64,000 nt of DNA from Siphonodentalium dalli (lineage: Eukaryota > Mollusca > Scaphopoda > Gadilida > Siphonodentaliidae): NCBI GenBank assembly GCA_032622095.1, contig CP136066.1:157255152-157319151 (forward strand), in the 5' to 3' direction. The translations under genes and the position numbers were made by a program. Positions 10,980-23,139 of the stretch are shown in pieces (within the stretch, counting starts at the first letter, position 1; each line of letters starts with the position of its first letter). The notes beneath the pieces were generated by a model that ran no database searches, was not told the origin of the DNA, and saw nothing but the letters and a program-made list of their open reading frames with translations.

Positions 10980-12478
10980 TGAAGAGAAAAGTAAAATCCA
11001 AGATGGCTGCTGGTGGCCATGTTTTCGGCCGAATGACCCCAAAATGATTCGTTCCCATCTACATGTCATCGTTAACATCCATGACAAATTTTATGATGAT
11101 CAGACTAAAGGTACGACCTGTAGCCCATGCTAAAGAATTTAGTCATACAAAGAGTAAAATCCAAGATGGCTGCTGGTGGCCATATTTTTTGGCCGAATGA
11201 CCCCACAATGACTCGTTCCCATCTACATGTCATTATTAACATTCATGACAAATTTTATGATGATCAGACTAAAGGTACGACCTGTAGCCCATGCTAAAGA
11301 ATTTAGTCATACAAAGAGTAAAATCCAAGTTGGCTGCTGGCGGCCATGTTTTTTGTCCGAATGACCCCAAAATGACTCGTTCCTATCTCCATTCCAATTT
11401 CAACAGCCATGACAAATTTTATGATGATCAGACTAAAGGTACGATCTGTAGCCCGTGCTAAAGGATTTAGTCATACAAAGAGAAAAATCCAAGATGGCTG
11501 CTGGCGGCCATATTATTTGGCCGAATGACCCCAAAATGACTCGTTCCCATCTACATTTCATTATTAACATTCTTGACAAATTTTATGATGATCAGACTAA
11601 AGGTACGACCTGTAGCCCATGCTAAAGAATTTAGTCATACAAAGAGTAAAATCCAAGATGGCTGCTGGTGGCCATATTTTTTGGCCGAATGACCCCACAA
11701 TGACTCGTTCCCATCTACATGTCATTATTAACATTCATGACAAATTTTATGATGATCATACTAAAGGTACGACCTGTAGCCCATGCTAAAGAATTTAGTC
11801 ATACAAAGAGTAAAATCCAAGTTGGCTGCTGGCGGCCATGTTTTTTGTCCGAATGACCCCAAAATGACTTGTTCCTATCTCCATTCCAATTTCAACAGCC
11901 ATGACAAATTTTATGATGATCAGACTAAAGGTACGATCTGTAGCCCGTGCTAAAGGATTTAGTCATACAAAGAGAAAAATCCAAGATGGCTGCTGGCGGC
12001 CATATTATTTGGCCGAATGACCCCAAAATGACTCGTTCCCATCTACATGTCATTATTAACATTCTTGACAAATTTTATGATGATCAGACTAAAAGTAGGA
12101 CCTGTAGCCCGTGCTAAAGGATTTAGTCATACAAAGAGTAAAATCCAAGATGGCTGCTGGCGACCATGTTTTTTGGCCGATTGACCCCAAAATTACTCGT
12201 TCCCATCTACATGTCATTGTTAATATCCATGACAAATTTTATGATGATCAGACTAAAGGTACGACCTGCAGCCCGTGCTAAAGAATTTAGTCATACAAAG
12301 AGTAAAATTCAAGATGGCTGCTGGCGGCCATGTTTTTTGGCCGAATGACCCCAAAATTACTCGTTCCCATCTACATGTCAATATTATCATCCATGACAAA
12401 TTTCATGATGATCAGACGAACAGTACGACCTGTGGCCCGTGCTAATGGATTAAATTTTGAAATCCAAAATGGCCACTG
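10980..12478 (+). repeat. 164-bp satellite array (array 1), about nine monomers
   Basis: Monomers begin near AAATCCAAGATGGCTGCTGG and contain CGAATGACCCC, CTCGTTCC, GATGATCAGACTAAAGG and GTGCTAAAGGATTTAGTC blocks. AGATGGCTGC-type starts at about 11001, 11164, 11328 and 11492 give a period of 163-164 bp. Monomers at 11164 and 11656 are nearly identical, so a three-monomer (492-bp) higher-order unit is duplicated. The same family occurs at 16498-18240, in the duplicated block, and in reverse at 62550-64000. It is the tandem core of a satellite-carrying mobile element (see 18255-18336). Confidence 0.9.
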
Positions 12479-13609
12479 TAGTCCAGGAGATCGACCCCAA
12501 GAAATAACAAATGTTGCTCATTTTGACGGACAAGTGCTATCCGGTCTAATTTTGTAGTAAAATATATGTAGATTACGAAAATCCATGATAGCAGTGGTGA
12601 ATTTGTAGCTTAATTGGCGAAAAACGTGTTTTTATTGACCTACCCGACGACCGAAAATGAAAGAATTTTCCGGCGACGTCATATTACTACTAGTAGTCCG
12701 GGAGCTAATATGGGTACCCTTGCACCCCCTGGGACTTAACTTCTCCAACTCATTTTGTTCCTTATTATGTCCTTCAACTTTTAAGCAATGTTAACAAGAA
12801 AAAAAAGTGGCCGTATAGACTCCAGACAAAATGGCGTCCATCATGGCCGCCGTTTTTCAGACCAGATCCTAAGTCAGTTTTATGCAAATTATAGCGGTGA
12901 AAATCTTGTAAAATGTATACAAATGTATATATTTTCGTGAAGCTAAGACATAATGTCACTTCTTTGGGGCAAAATTGAAACTCACCATCCAAGATGGCCA
13001 CCAAAATGGCTGCCGGAAGTTGAAAATATAACTTTTTTTTACAAATATCTTCTAGATCGATTCATGCTGTTTGGAACTGGTTGAGTAATGCGACTTTATT
13101 TTGTATTTTGTGTAACTGATCATTGGGGCAATTAAATATGCACTTTTTGGGTTCCAATCCCCTTCCGTTCCCTCAAAAATTCGAATTTACCGAACGCAGT
13201 ATAAAATTTCACCAAAAAATCACAATTGGGATTATAGTCATATTTTAACAAGAAATGAACAGAACTTTGCAATGTAAGTGATGCATATGATTATACCTAT
13301 GAATATTCCAACTCACTGGAACCAAAATTCTTACTTTGGTTCAAAATGGCTGCCAAAATGGCTGCCAAAATATGGAAAATGATAAATATTGCCCCAGCGT
13401 GTCCTGCAATCGATTGGCTATTCTGCCTTCTATACATTGAATACTAACATGTCTGATGTGTCATGGTTAATTGTTACTATTGTCGGCAAAAATTAACTTT
13501 TCATGTTTGGACCATTTTTGCAATTAAAATGTAACTATCTTTGAGTTGAAAGGTGTTTATTGTTTTGGTCTATATTAAATGTGTCACACTACGGGATTTA
13601 TAGACCAAA

Positions 13610-14690
13610 TTGTTCGCCCGATTTTGACAGAACTCTATACTCTCATTAAGTAGACATGGATAAACTTTTTTATATGCAGCCTGTGTCAGGGAGGACGCAG
13701 TTATATAGGGGTGGGTGTAATATAGTGTATCATTTTGACATATTTCTCGATGGGTTAATAAATAATGCTATGTTATTATGGTCTGAAATGACTAATATCG
13801 AGATTTCTGGTGACCATTCAACGTTTGATACCATTTGATGTCCCGATGGGTATATTTTAGAAGTTCTGACACGTCACCAAGCTTCAGTACATGTCACGAA
13901 GCTTCGGTACATAGGATGAAAAACCGCCACAGATTTGGGGTTAAAGATGCAAGGTCACATTTTTCGCCAGATTTCGACAGAACTATATGCTCTCATTAAG
14001 TAGACATGGATAAACTTCTTGTATGTTGCACTGTGTCAGGGAGGAAGCAGTTATATAGGGTGGATGTAATATAGTGTGTCATTTTTACAATAATTACACC
14101 ATGGGTTAATATATAATTCCATGATAATTACGATCTGAAATGACTGATATCAAAGTTTATGGTGACCATTCAACGTTTGATGCCATTTGACGGTACGTGT
14201 CACGAAGCTTCGGTAAATTGGATGAAAAATCGCCACAGATTGGGGTTAACGATGCGAGGTCACATTTTCGCCAGATTTTTAAGGAACTGTATACTCTCAA
14301 TAAGTAGACATCTATAAACTTCTTATATGTAGCCCTGTGTCAGGGAGGGAGCAGTTATATAGTAGGTGTACTATAGTGTGTCATGACATATTACTCGATG
14401 GGTTAATATATAATGCGATGCTAATTATGATCTGAAATTATTAATATCCGGGTTTCTGGTGACCATTCAACGTTTGTTACCGGTACCATATGATGTCATA
14501 TGGTGGTATATTCCTGGAGTTCTGACACGTCACGAAGCTTCGGTACATGGCACGAAGCTTCGGTGCATTGGATGAAAACCCGCCACAGGTTTGGGTTTAA
14601 GAATGCATTGTCAATTTTTTTTTTGCCACATCACTGGGAGATAAGTACCCAGGGTCACATGTTTCTTCTGATTTTGATAGTACTCTATAC
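13610..14690 (+). repeat. three tandem units with AAGCTTCG palindromes (copy 1)
   Basis: The block AACT.TAT.CTCTCA.TAAG begins at about 13631, 13981 and 14285, giving periods of about 350 and 304 bp. Each unit contains a CTGTGTCAGGGAGG block, a GGTGACCATTCAACGTTTG block and one or two CGAAGCTTCGG palindromes followed by GGATGAAAA. The units have diverged, so the array is older than the 8.3-kb duplication that now contains it. No coding capacity. Confidence 0.8.
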
Positions 14691-14692
14691 TG

Positions 14693-14812
14693 TAGTCCAA
14701 GTCTTCTTGTACTAAAACCAGCTAAGATATTGGGATGGCGATGCTGGCGTTTAAACGCCAACATCGCCATCCCAATATCTTAGCTGGTTTTAGTACAAGA
14801 AGACTTGGACTA
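14693..14812. mobile_element. 120-bp palindromic MITE with 9-bp target duplication (copy 1)
   Basis: The arms of 60 bp differ at one position and meet at a GTTTAAAC centre with no spacer. The direct repeat TCTATACTG flanks it exactly (14684-14692 and 14813-14821). A 9-bp duplication is typical of Mutator-like elements, so a minimal MULE-type MITE is plausible. It is nested in the 4.0-kb element. The superfamily is inferred from the duplication length only. Confidence 0.8.
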
Positions 14813-16494
14813 TCTATACTGTTGTTAATAAAGATACACCTTGATTAACTTCATGTTGAATGAACCAGTCACAGTATAATTTTCAATTATTGAACATTTA
14901 ACTAGAATGTCACGAATAATTGGTACATTCATGTTTTTGTTTTGACGTCGACTGTATGCATAAATCTGATTTAAATATAGTAATATATAAATAATAATTA
15001 ATGTACCGAAGCTTCGTATCTAGAGGTGACAGACACTAAATTATTTTCCATAGGCGACAGTGTTAACTAAAAGTCCCGCCGGCTATGGGTTAAGCCTATT
15101 TGAACTTCAAGTGGTAAATTTTCCCTTAGCACGTCAACCGCTGCACCAGTATGTGACAACAAACGCGCCATTTTCGGTATTTTTTTCAAACGATAATCTT
15201 ACATTTCCACAACTACCCCATTTACTGCACAAAAATCAGCAGCACAAACATATCCAGACCACTTCCGTAACTTCTGGATACCACCAGACTCTTCCTGGAC
15301 ATCTAAACATACACGATCGCTATATTTACGTAGGCTATGATTTTCTGTTCCCGATTAGGGATATTTCCCTCAATGATAATCAACCAATCAGCAGCCAGAT
15401 TGTTTTGTTATGCTGACTCGAGTTTCAAGAAGCGTAAATCTATATAATTAGTTGCTTGTAACATATAATTGTAAAGAAAATCGAACTTTGATCGTGTAAA
15501 CTGCGCCAATTTTACAAAAAAAGCTTTACTGTGTGTGATACGATAGAAATATAGAAGTCATTGGACATCCTATTATCTCCCAGTGGTCCTTTGACCCACA
15601 TACCCCGTTTTAAAATTGACCATTTTGGGAGGGGGGGGTAAGAAATAACACCGATACTCGATTCCTGATAACTCTGGAAGCACAGTTTAGTATAAAGATA
15701 CTAATGTCTCATGCCATGCTTGTTATATACATATATACTGCACAGTGTCGCATGCCCCATGTCCATCCACTCTCTAATCGGAATATTATGACCACAAATG
15801 TGACCATGCACACCCAAAATTCAGGGTTTTTCATCATAATTTAATTTGTAAAATCCGACTCGCGTGCATAACGCACAGGGTAGAAAAGCATATGTATACG
15901 TTTTGGAAACTAGTGACGTATATCTACCATACGCCTTAAGGAATTTATCTAATTTTGAACAGTACATTGTTTAATTGGATTTGAATTAGACCCCCCCCCC
16001 TCAACTTAGAAAACAAGTAGAAACCTTCTTAAATCCATTTAAAAACATTGTAGAAGCCAAGTTGTACATTATTTAACAATATTAAAATAATTATGGTGAA
16101 TTTTAACCTTAACATCATACTAAGATGAAATGGTTGCAATTTGGACGATTTTGCGTAAAAAAGAAAAAAAAATGGTAAAATATTGAAAAAAAAAAATTCA
16201 ATTCTTCAATTTTTTCAGCACAATTAGTTATTTAACATTATTAACACAATTACTATTCAACTTAATCACCAAAATCATGCTAAAATGAAATCTTTACACA
16301 TTGAACAAAAAATGAAAATTTTGGGCTTAAAATGTCGAAAAATTCCCGAAAAATCGAAAGAAAAAAAAAGAAGGCTACAAATTTGTTCTTGCTATCATGA
16401 TTTTTCTTCATTACCATACCTAAAACATTAAAAATAACATGATCGCAGCTTGTCCGTCAATATGAGCAACACTACCTCCCGATCTCCTGGACTA

Positions 16495-18254
16495 CTGGCG
16501 GCCATGTTTTTTGTCCGAATAACCCCAAAATGACTCGTTCCCATCTACATTCCAATTTCAACAGCCGTGACAAATTTTATGATGATCAGACTAAAGGTAC
16601 AACCTGTAGCCCGTGCTAAAGGATTTAGTCATACAAAGAGCAAAATCCAAGATGGCTGCTGGCAGCCATGTTATTTGGTCGAATGACCCCAAAATGACTC
16701 GTTTCCATCTACATGTCATTATTAACATTCTTGACAAATATTATGATGATCAGACTAAAAGTAGGACCTGTAGGCCGTGCTAAAGGATTTAGTCATACAA
16801 AGAGTAAAATCCAAGATGGCTGCTGGCAACCATATTTTTTGGCCGAATGACCCCAAAATTACTCGTTCCCATCTACATGTCATTGTTAATATCCATGATA
16901 AATTTTATGATGATCAGACTAAAGGTACGACCTGCAGCCCGTGCTAAATAATTTAGTCATACAAAGAGTAAAATCCAAGATGGCTGCTGGCGGCCATATT
17001 TTTTGGCCGAATGATCCCAAAATTACTCGTTCCCATCTACATGTCAATATTATCATCCATGACAAATTTCATGATGATCAGACGAACAGTACGACCTGTG
17101 GCCCGTGCTAATGGATTAAATTTTGAAATCCAAGATGGCCACTGGCGGCCATGTTTTTTGTCCGAATGACCCCAAAATGACTCGTTCCCCATCTACATTC
17201 CAATTTCAACAGCCATGTGAAAATTTTATGATGATCAGACTGAAGGTACAACCTGTAGCCCGTGCTAAAGGATTTAGTCATACAAAGAGTAAAATCCAAG
17301 ATGGCTGCTGGCGGCCATGTTTTTTGGCCGAATGACCCCAAAATGACTCGTTCCCATCTACATGTCATTATTAACATTCTTGACAAATTTCATGATGATA
17401 AGACTAAAAGTAGGACCTGCAGCCCGTGCTAAAGAATTTAGTCATACAAAGAGTAAAATCCAAGAGGGCTGCTGGCGGCCATGTTTTTTGGCCGAATGAC
17501 CCCAAAATTACTCGTTCCCATCTACATGTCAATATTATCATCCATGACAGATTTCATGATGATCAGACAAACAGTATGACCTGTGGCCCGTGCTAATGGA
17601 TTAAATTTTGAAATCCCAAGATGGCCACCAGTTGGCGGCCATGTTTTTTGTCTGAATGACCCCAAAATGACTCGTTCCCATCTACATTCCAATTTCAACA
17701 GCCATGACAAATTTTATGATGATCAGACTAAAGGTACGACATGTAGCCCGTGCTAAAGGATTTAGTCATACAAAGAGTAAAATCCAAGATGGCTGCTGGC
17801 GGCCTTGTTTTTGGGCCGAATGACCCCAAAATGACTCGTTCCCATCTACATGTCATTATTAACATTCTTGACAAATTTTATGATGAACAGACTAAAAGTA
17901 GGACCTGTAGCCCGTGCTAAAGAATTTAGTCATACAAAGAGTAAAATCTAAGATGGCTGCCGGCGGCCATGTTTTTTGGCCAAATGACCCCAAAATTACT
18001 CGTTCCCATCTACATGTCAATATTAACATCCATGACAAATTTCATGACAATAAGACAAACAGTACAGCCTGTAGCCCGTGCTAATGGATTGAATTTTGAA
18101 ATCCAAAATGGCCGCTGGCGGCCATGTTTTTCGGCCGAATGACCCCAAAATGACTCGTTCCCATCTACATGTCGATGTCAACATCCATGACAAATTTCAT
18201 AATAATCGGACCAAAGGTACGAACTGTAGCCTGTGCTAAAGGAAATTGTTGACG
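16495..18254 (+). repeat. 164-bp satellite array 2
   Basis: About ten further monomers continue the satellite beyond the 4.0-kb insertion. Variants alternate: some end GGATTTAGTCATACAAAGAGTAAA, others GGATTAAATTTTGAAATCC. That indicates at least two monomer subtypes. The array ends near 18240 where the GTGCTAAAGGA block runs into a short (ACGC)n stretch. Confidence 0.9.
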
Positions 18255-18336
18255 AATCACGCACACACACGCACACACGCATGACGGATACCAAGCCATG
18301 GCAATAGCTCAAACTTTACAAAGTAAAGTTGAGCTA
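18255..18336 (+). mobile_element. terminal part of satellite-carrying element (pearl/Helentron-like) with hairpin
   Basis: After the array come CGCACACACACGC repeats, CATGGCAATAGC, and a hairpin formed by TAGCTCAAACTTTAC and GTAAAGTTGAGCTA (18305-18336). The identical arrangement in reverse opens the array at 62488, and copy 2 has it at 26634-26665. A tandem core next to a terminal hairpin is the layout of pearl/Helentron-type non-autonomous elements described in bivalves. No Rep/helicase is present here. The class assignment is inference. Confidence 0.55.
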
Positions 18337-19910
18337 ATGATGAAATGATGGGGGATCTCATGTTACTTATAGGATTCCAACAAAAACAACTCACGAAAAG
18401 GTGTGATCAAGAAGCCAGGTGGTAATTAGTGGTAATCAGTAAGAGCTGACCTCTTGTTTATACAGCGCGATTAGTATTAACACTTGTTGTAAAAAGATCT
18501 CATAAAATCTTTCCCGCAGTCAATCAGATGAATACTATTGTCAGCGTGATTGTTATTCACATTCGATGTAAGCAAATCTCATAAGATCTTTCGCCGCATT
18601 CCAAAACATGAATAATTATACATACAAAATATAAATATATATATAAAATACCGTGTTTTCCACATTTCCAACACACGGTACGAAACGACCAATTGATTTT
18701 CTACATGGTACGAAACGACCAAAGAATGCGGTACGAAACGACCAAAAAATATGGCACGAAACGACCAGATGGTACGAAACGACCAAGTACGAAAAGACCA
18801 CAGTACGAAACGCATGTAAGGCTGTATTCTTATTCAACCAATACTTTGAAAACAAAAATTTATTCTGATTTCTTTTTTAAACTAATGAGACACGGAATAA
18901 TTATTTGGTATTTACTGTGAATATTCAATACATGTATAAATATGTAGTGATGTACAAATCTTCAAACAGACAAAATTTCAATATACTCTAAATTCTATTA
19001 TAGTGATATTTGACTATAACTTATTCATGTTCCTTTATTTGTGTCGGGAATAGAAGACGGCGCATACCAGTGCACAGCCAAATGTCACTCATAACAATAT
19101 CGCAGGGTGATACCCTCATATATCCCGTTCTAAATGGCAATTGCAGGATGACTCAATCGCTCCTTCATAACAATATTTCAACTAATTACATGCTAATTGA
19201 GTTGCTTATCGTGTGCCGTCATGATTAATAATTATCCTGGACAAACTATATGCATGGTATCGAGTTAGTGCGATCTGATTTTGAATAATATTTGTGTAAT
19301 TATGATTTTGGATTATCCCTCTTTTATCAAATTAACAAAACCGTAACGGTAATGGTCAAATACCACTATAATAGTGGAATATCGCTATAATAGTGGAATT
19401 CAGCCGGGATGTGCCTGACCTGCTTACAACAGTGAGCACTGTGTCAGGATGACCAATCAATCTTATTTAGGCTCTAATTTCAGCATTATTCATTTATAAC
19501 TTTATTGACATATTGTTGTTTGTTGTCGACTGTAAGTTGTATTGTAACACTAACAGTTACAGTTGTTTACAAAAATATAATTATACTGAGCATTGCCTTG
19601 TTTAGATTTCTTAAGTTAATGTACTCATGAGTCATATTCTACATGGAGAAAAACCTTTACTAACCTTCTCTTCTCCTTTGTTCCTTTACCCTTCTGTGTC
19701 ATTTTCTTATATTCTTTATTTCATGTTGATAAAACGTCAAAATTCCGAGTGAGTTTAAACAATTTCAGAATTTTATTTCGTCACACCGGGGGAAATCTAT
19801 TTTGTAACTGCTCTTCCCTGAAGTGAAGGTCGATTGACGCAAATTTGCAAGACTTTCAAAACAGTATATTAATTGAGAATTCTATGAATATGCAGACAAT
19901 ATTTGGCAAA
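18337..19910. other. non-coding tail of duplicated block, with minisatellite (copy 1)
   Basis: At 18677-18811 six to seven copies of a GGTACGAAACGACCA unit (18-21 bp) occur. Near 19361-19396 there are two copies of CTATAATAGTGGAAT. The remainder (18820-19906) is AT-rich without repeats or coding signals and is the only apparently single-copy DNA inside the 8.3-kb block. Confidence 0.6.
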
Positions 19911-20808
19911 TTTTATGATGATCAGACTAAAGGTACGACCTGTAGCCCATGCTAAAGAATTTAGTCATACAAAGAGTAAAATCCAAGATGGCTGCTGGTG
20001 GCCATATTTTTTGGCCGAATGACCCCACAATGACTCGTTCCCATCTACATGTCATTATTAACATTCATGACAAATTTTATGATGATCATACTAAAGGTAC
20101 GACCTGTAGCCCATGCTAAAGAATTTAGTCATACAAAGAGTAAAATCCAAGTTGGCTGCTGGCGGCCATGTTTTTTGTCCGAATGACCCCAAAATGACTT
20201 GTTCCTATCTCCATTCCAGTTTCAACAGCCATGACAAATTTTATGATGATCAGACTAAAGGTACGATCTGTAGCCCGTGCTAAAGGATTTAGTCATACAA
20301 AGAGAAAAATCCAAGATGGCTGCTGGCGGCCATATTATTTGGCCGAATGACCCCAAAATGACTCGTTCCCATCTACATGTCATTATTAACATTCTTGACA
20401 AATTTTATGATGATCAGACTAAAAGTAGGACCTGTAGCCCGTGCTAAAGGATTTAGTCATACAAAGAGTAAAATCCAAGATGGCTGCTGGCGACCATGTT
20501 TTTTGGCCGATTGACCCCAAAATTACTCGTTCCCATCTACATGTCATTGTTAATATCCATGACAAATTTTATGATGATCAGACTAAAGGTACGACCTGCA
20601 GCCCGTGCTAAAGAATTTAGTCATACAAAGAGTAAAATTCAAGATGGCTGCTGGCGGCCATGTTTTTTGGCCGAATGACCCCAAAATTACTCGTTCCCAT
20701 CTACATGTCAATATTATCATCCATGACAAATTTCATGATGATCAGACGAACAGTACGACCTGTGGCCCGTGCTAATGGATTAAATTTTGAAATCCAAAAT
20801 GGCCACTG
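19911..20808 (+). repeat. 164-bp satellite array 1, copy 2
   Basis: Counterpart of 11581-12478, about five and a half monomers, starting abruptly inside a monomer at the duplication junction. It ends at the CTG target duplication of the 4.0-kb insertion. Confidence 0.9.
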
Positions 20809-21939
20809 TAGTCCAGGAGATCGACCCCAAGAAATAACAAATGTTGCTCATTTTGACGGACAAGTGCTATCCGGTCTAATTTTGTAGTAAAATATATGTA
20901 GATTACGAAAATCCATGATAGCAGTGGTGAATTTGTAGCTTAATTGGCGAAAAACGTGTTTTTATTGACCTACCCGACGACCGAAAATGAAAGAATTTTC
21001 CGGCGACGTCATATTACTACTAGTAGTCCGGGAGCTAATATGGGTACCCTTGCACCCCCTGGGACTTAACTTCTCCAACTCATTTTGTTCCTTATTATGT
21101 CCTTCAACTTTTAAGCAATGTTAACAAGAAAAAAAAGTGGCCGTATAGACTCCAGACAAAATGGCGTCCATCATGGCCGCCGTTTTTCAGACCAGATCCT
21201 AAGTCAGTTTTATGCAAATTATAGCGGTGAAAATCTTGTAAAATGTATACAAATGTATATATTTTCGTGAAGCTAAGACATAATGTCACTTCTTTGGGGC
21301 AAAATTGAAACTCACCATCCAAGATGGCCACCAAAATGGCTGCCGGAAGTTGAAAATATAACTTTTTTTTACAAATATCTTCTAGATCGATTCATGCTGT
21401 TTGGAACTGGTTGAGTAATGCGACTTTATTTTGTATTTTGTGTAACTGATCATTGGGGCAATTAAATATGCACTTTTTGGGTTCCAATCCCCTTCCGTTC
21501 CCTCAAAAATTCGAATTTACCGAACGCAGTATAAAATTTCACCAAAAAATCACAATTGGGATTATAGTCATATTTTAACAAGAAATGAACAGAACTTTGC
21601 AATGTAAGTGATGCATATGATTATACCTATGAATATTCCAACTCACTGGAACCAAAATTCTTACTTTGGTTCAAAATGGCTGCCAAAATGGCTGCCAAAA
21701 TATGGAAAATGATAAATATTGCCCCAGCGTGTCCTGCAATCGATTGGCTATTCTGCCTTCTATACATTGAATACTAACATGTCTGATGTGTCATGGTTAA
21801 TTGTTACTATTGTCGGCAAAAATTAACTTTTCATGTTTGGACCATTTTTGCAATTAAAATGTAACTATCTTTGAGTTGAAAGGTGTTTATTGTTTTGGTC
21901 TATATTAAATGTGTCACACTACGGGATTTATAGACCAAA

Positions 21940-23017
21940 TTGTTCGCCCGATTTTGACAGAACTCTATACTCTCATTAAGTAGACATGGATAAACTTTTT
22001 TATATGCAGCCTGTGTCAGGGAGGACACAGTTATATAGGGGTGGGTGTAATATAGTGTATCATTTTGACATATTTCTCGATGGGTTAATAAATAATGCTA
22101 TGTTATTATGGTCTGAAATGACTAATATCGAGATTTCTGGTGACCATTCAACGTTTGATACCATTTGATGTCCCGATGGGTATATTTTAGAAGTTCTGAC
22201 ACGTCACCAAGCTTCGGTACATGTCACGAAGCTTCGGTACATAGGATGAAAAACCGCCACAGATTTGGGGTTAAAGATGCAAGGTCACATTTTTCGCCAG
22301 ATTTCGACAGAACTATATGCTCTCATTAAGTAGACATGGATAAACTTATTGTATGTTGCACTGTGTCAGGGAGGAAGCAGTTATATAGGGTGGATGTAAT
22401 ATAGTGTGTCATTTTTACAATAATTACACCATGGGTTAATATATAATTCCATAATTACGATCTGAAATGACTGATATCAAAGTTTATGGTGACCATTCAA
22501 CGTTTGATGCCATTTGACGGTACGTGTCACGAAGCTTCGGTAAATTGGATGAAAAATCGCCACAGATTGGGGTTAACGATGCGAGGTCACATTTTCGCCA
22601 GATTTTTAAGGAACTGTATACTCTCAATAAGTAGACATCTATAAACTTCTTATATGTAGCCCTGTGTCAGGGAGGGAGCAGTTATATAGTAGGTGTACTA
22701 TAGTGTGTCATGACATATTACTCGATGGGTTAATATATAATGCGATGCTAATTATGATCTGAAATTATTAATATCCGGGTTTCTGGTGACCATTCAACGT
22801 TTGTTACCGGTACCATATGATGTCATATGGTGGTATATTCCTGGAGTTCTGACACGTCACGAAGCTTCGGTACATGGCACGAAGCTTCGGTGCATTGGAT
22901 GAAAACCCGCCACAGGTTTGGGTTTAAGAATGCATTGTCAATTTTTTTTTTGCCACATCACTGGGAGATAAGTACCCAGGGTCACATGTTTCTTCTGATT
23001 TTGATAGTACTCTATAC
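21940..23017 (+). repeat. three tandem units with AAGCTTCG palindromes (copy 2)
   Basis: Counterpart of 13610-14690. One CAAGCTTCAG of copy 1 reads CAAGCTTCGG here (22216), and 3 bp are missing near 22452. Confidence 0.8.
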
Positions 23018-23019
23018 TG

Positions 23020-23139
23020 TAGTCCAAGTCTTCTTGTACTAAAACCAGCTAAGATATTGGGATGGCGATGCTGGCGTTTAAACGCCAACATCGCCATCCC
23101 AATATCTTAGCTGGTTTTAGTACAAGAAGACTTGGACTA
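23020..23139. mobile_element. 120-bp palindromic MITE (copy 2)
   Basis: Same palindrome and 9-bp TCTATACTG flanks as 14693-14812, carried along by the segmental duplication. Confidence 0.8.

Larger units (their letters stand above)
12479..16494. mobile_element. 4.0-kb TIR element inserted in the satellite (copy 1)
   Basis: The left end TAGTCCAGGAGATCG and the right end CGATCTCCTGGACTA are inverted, and similarity continues inward for roughly 130 bp (TTGCTCAT, TGACGGACAAG). It splits a satellite monomer, with CTG on both sides (12476-12478 and 16495-16497), as expected for a 3-bp target duplication. No transposase frame is present, so it is non-autonomous. The interior carries three roughly 300-350-bp repeats, a nested palindromic MITE and homology to 52070-52560. 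The superfamily is undecided; a 3-bp duplication is compatible with several DNA transposon groups. Confidence 0.75.
11581..19910 (+). repeat. 8.33-kb tandem duplication, copy 1
   Basis: This block is repeated at 19911-28221. The first junction lies inside a satellite monomer (CAAATTTTATGATGATC). At 19907-19910 only CAAA is shared between the two joined sequences, so the duplication joined at short homology. The block holds the end of satellite array 1, the 4.0-kb element at 12479-16494, satellite array 2, a terminal hairpin, a minisatellite and about 1.1 kb of non-repeated DNA. Confidence 0.95.

Noticed and set aside
12166-12557. Short proteins starting MFFGR..TPKLLVPIYMS
   Set aside because: They are translations of the 164-bp satellite monomers and recur wherever the satellite occurs, in both orientations.
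15060-15416. 118-aa frame present in both 8.3-kb copies
   Set aside because: It is identical in the two copies because the duplication is recent, so its preservation is not evidence of selection; no domain is seen.
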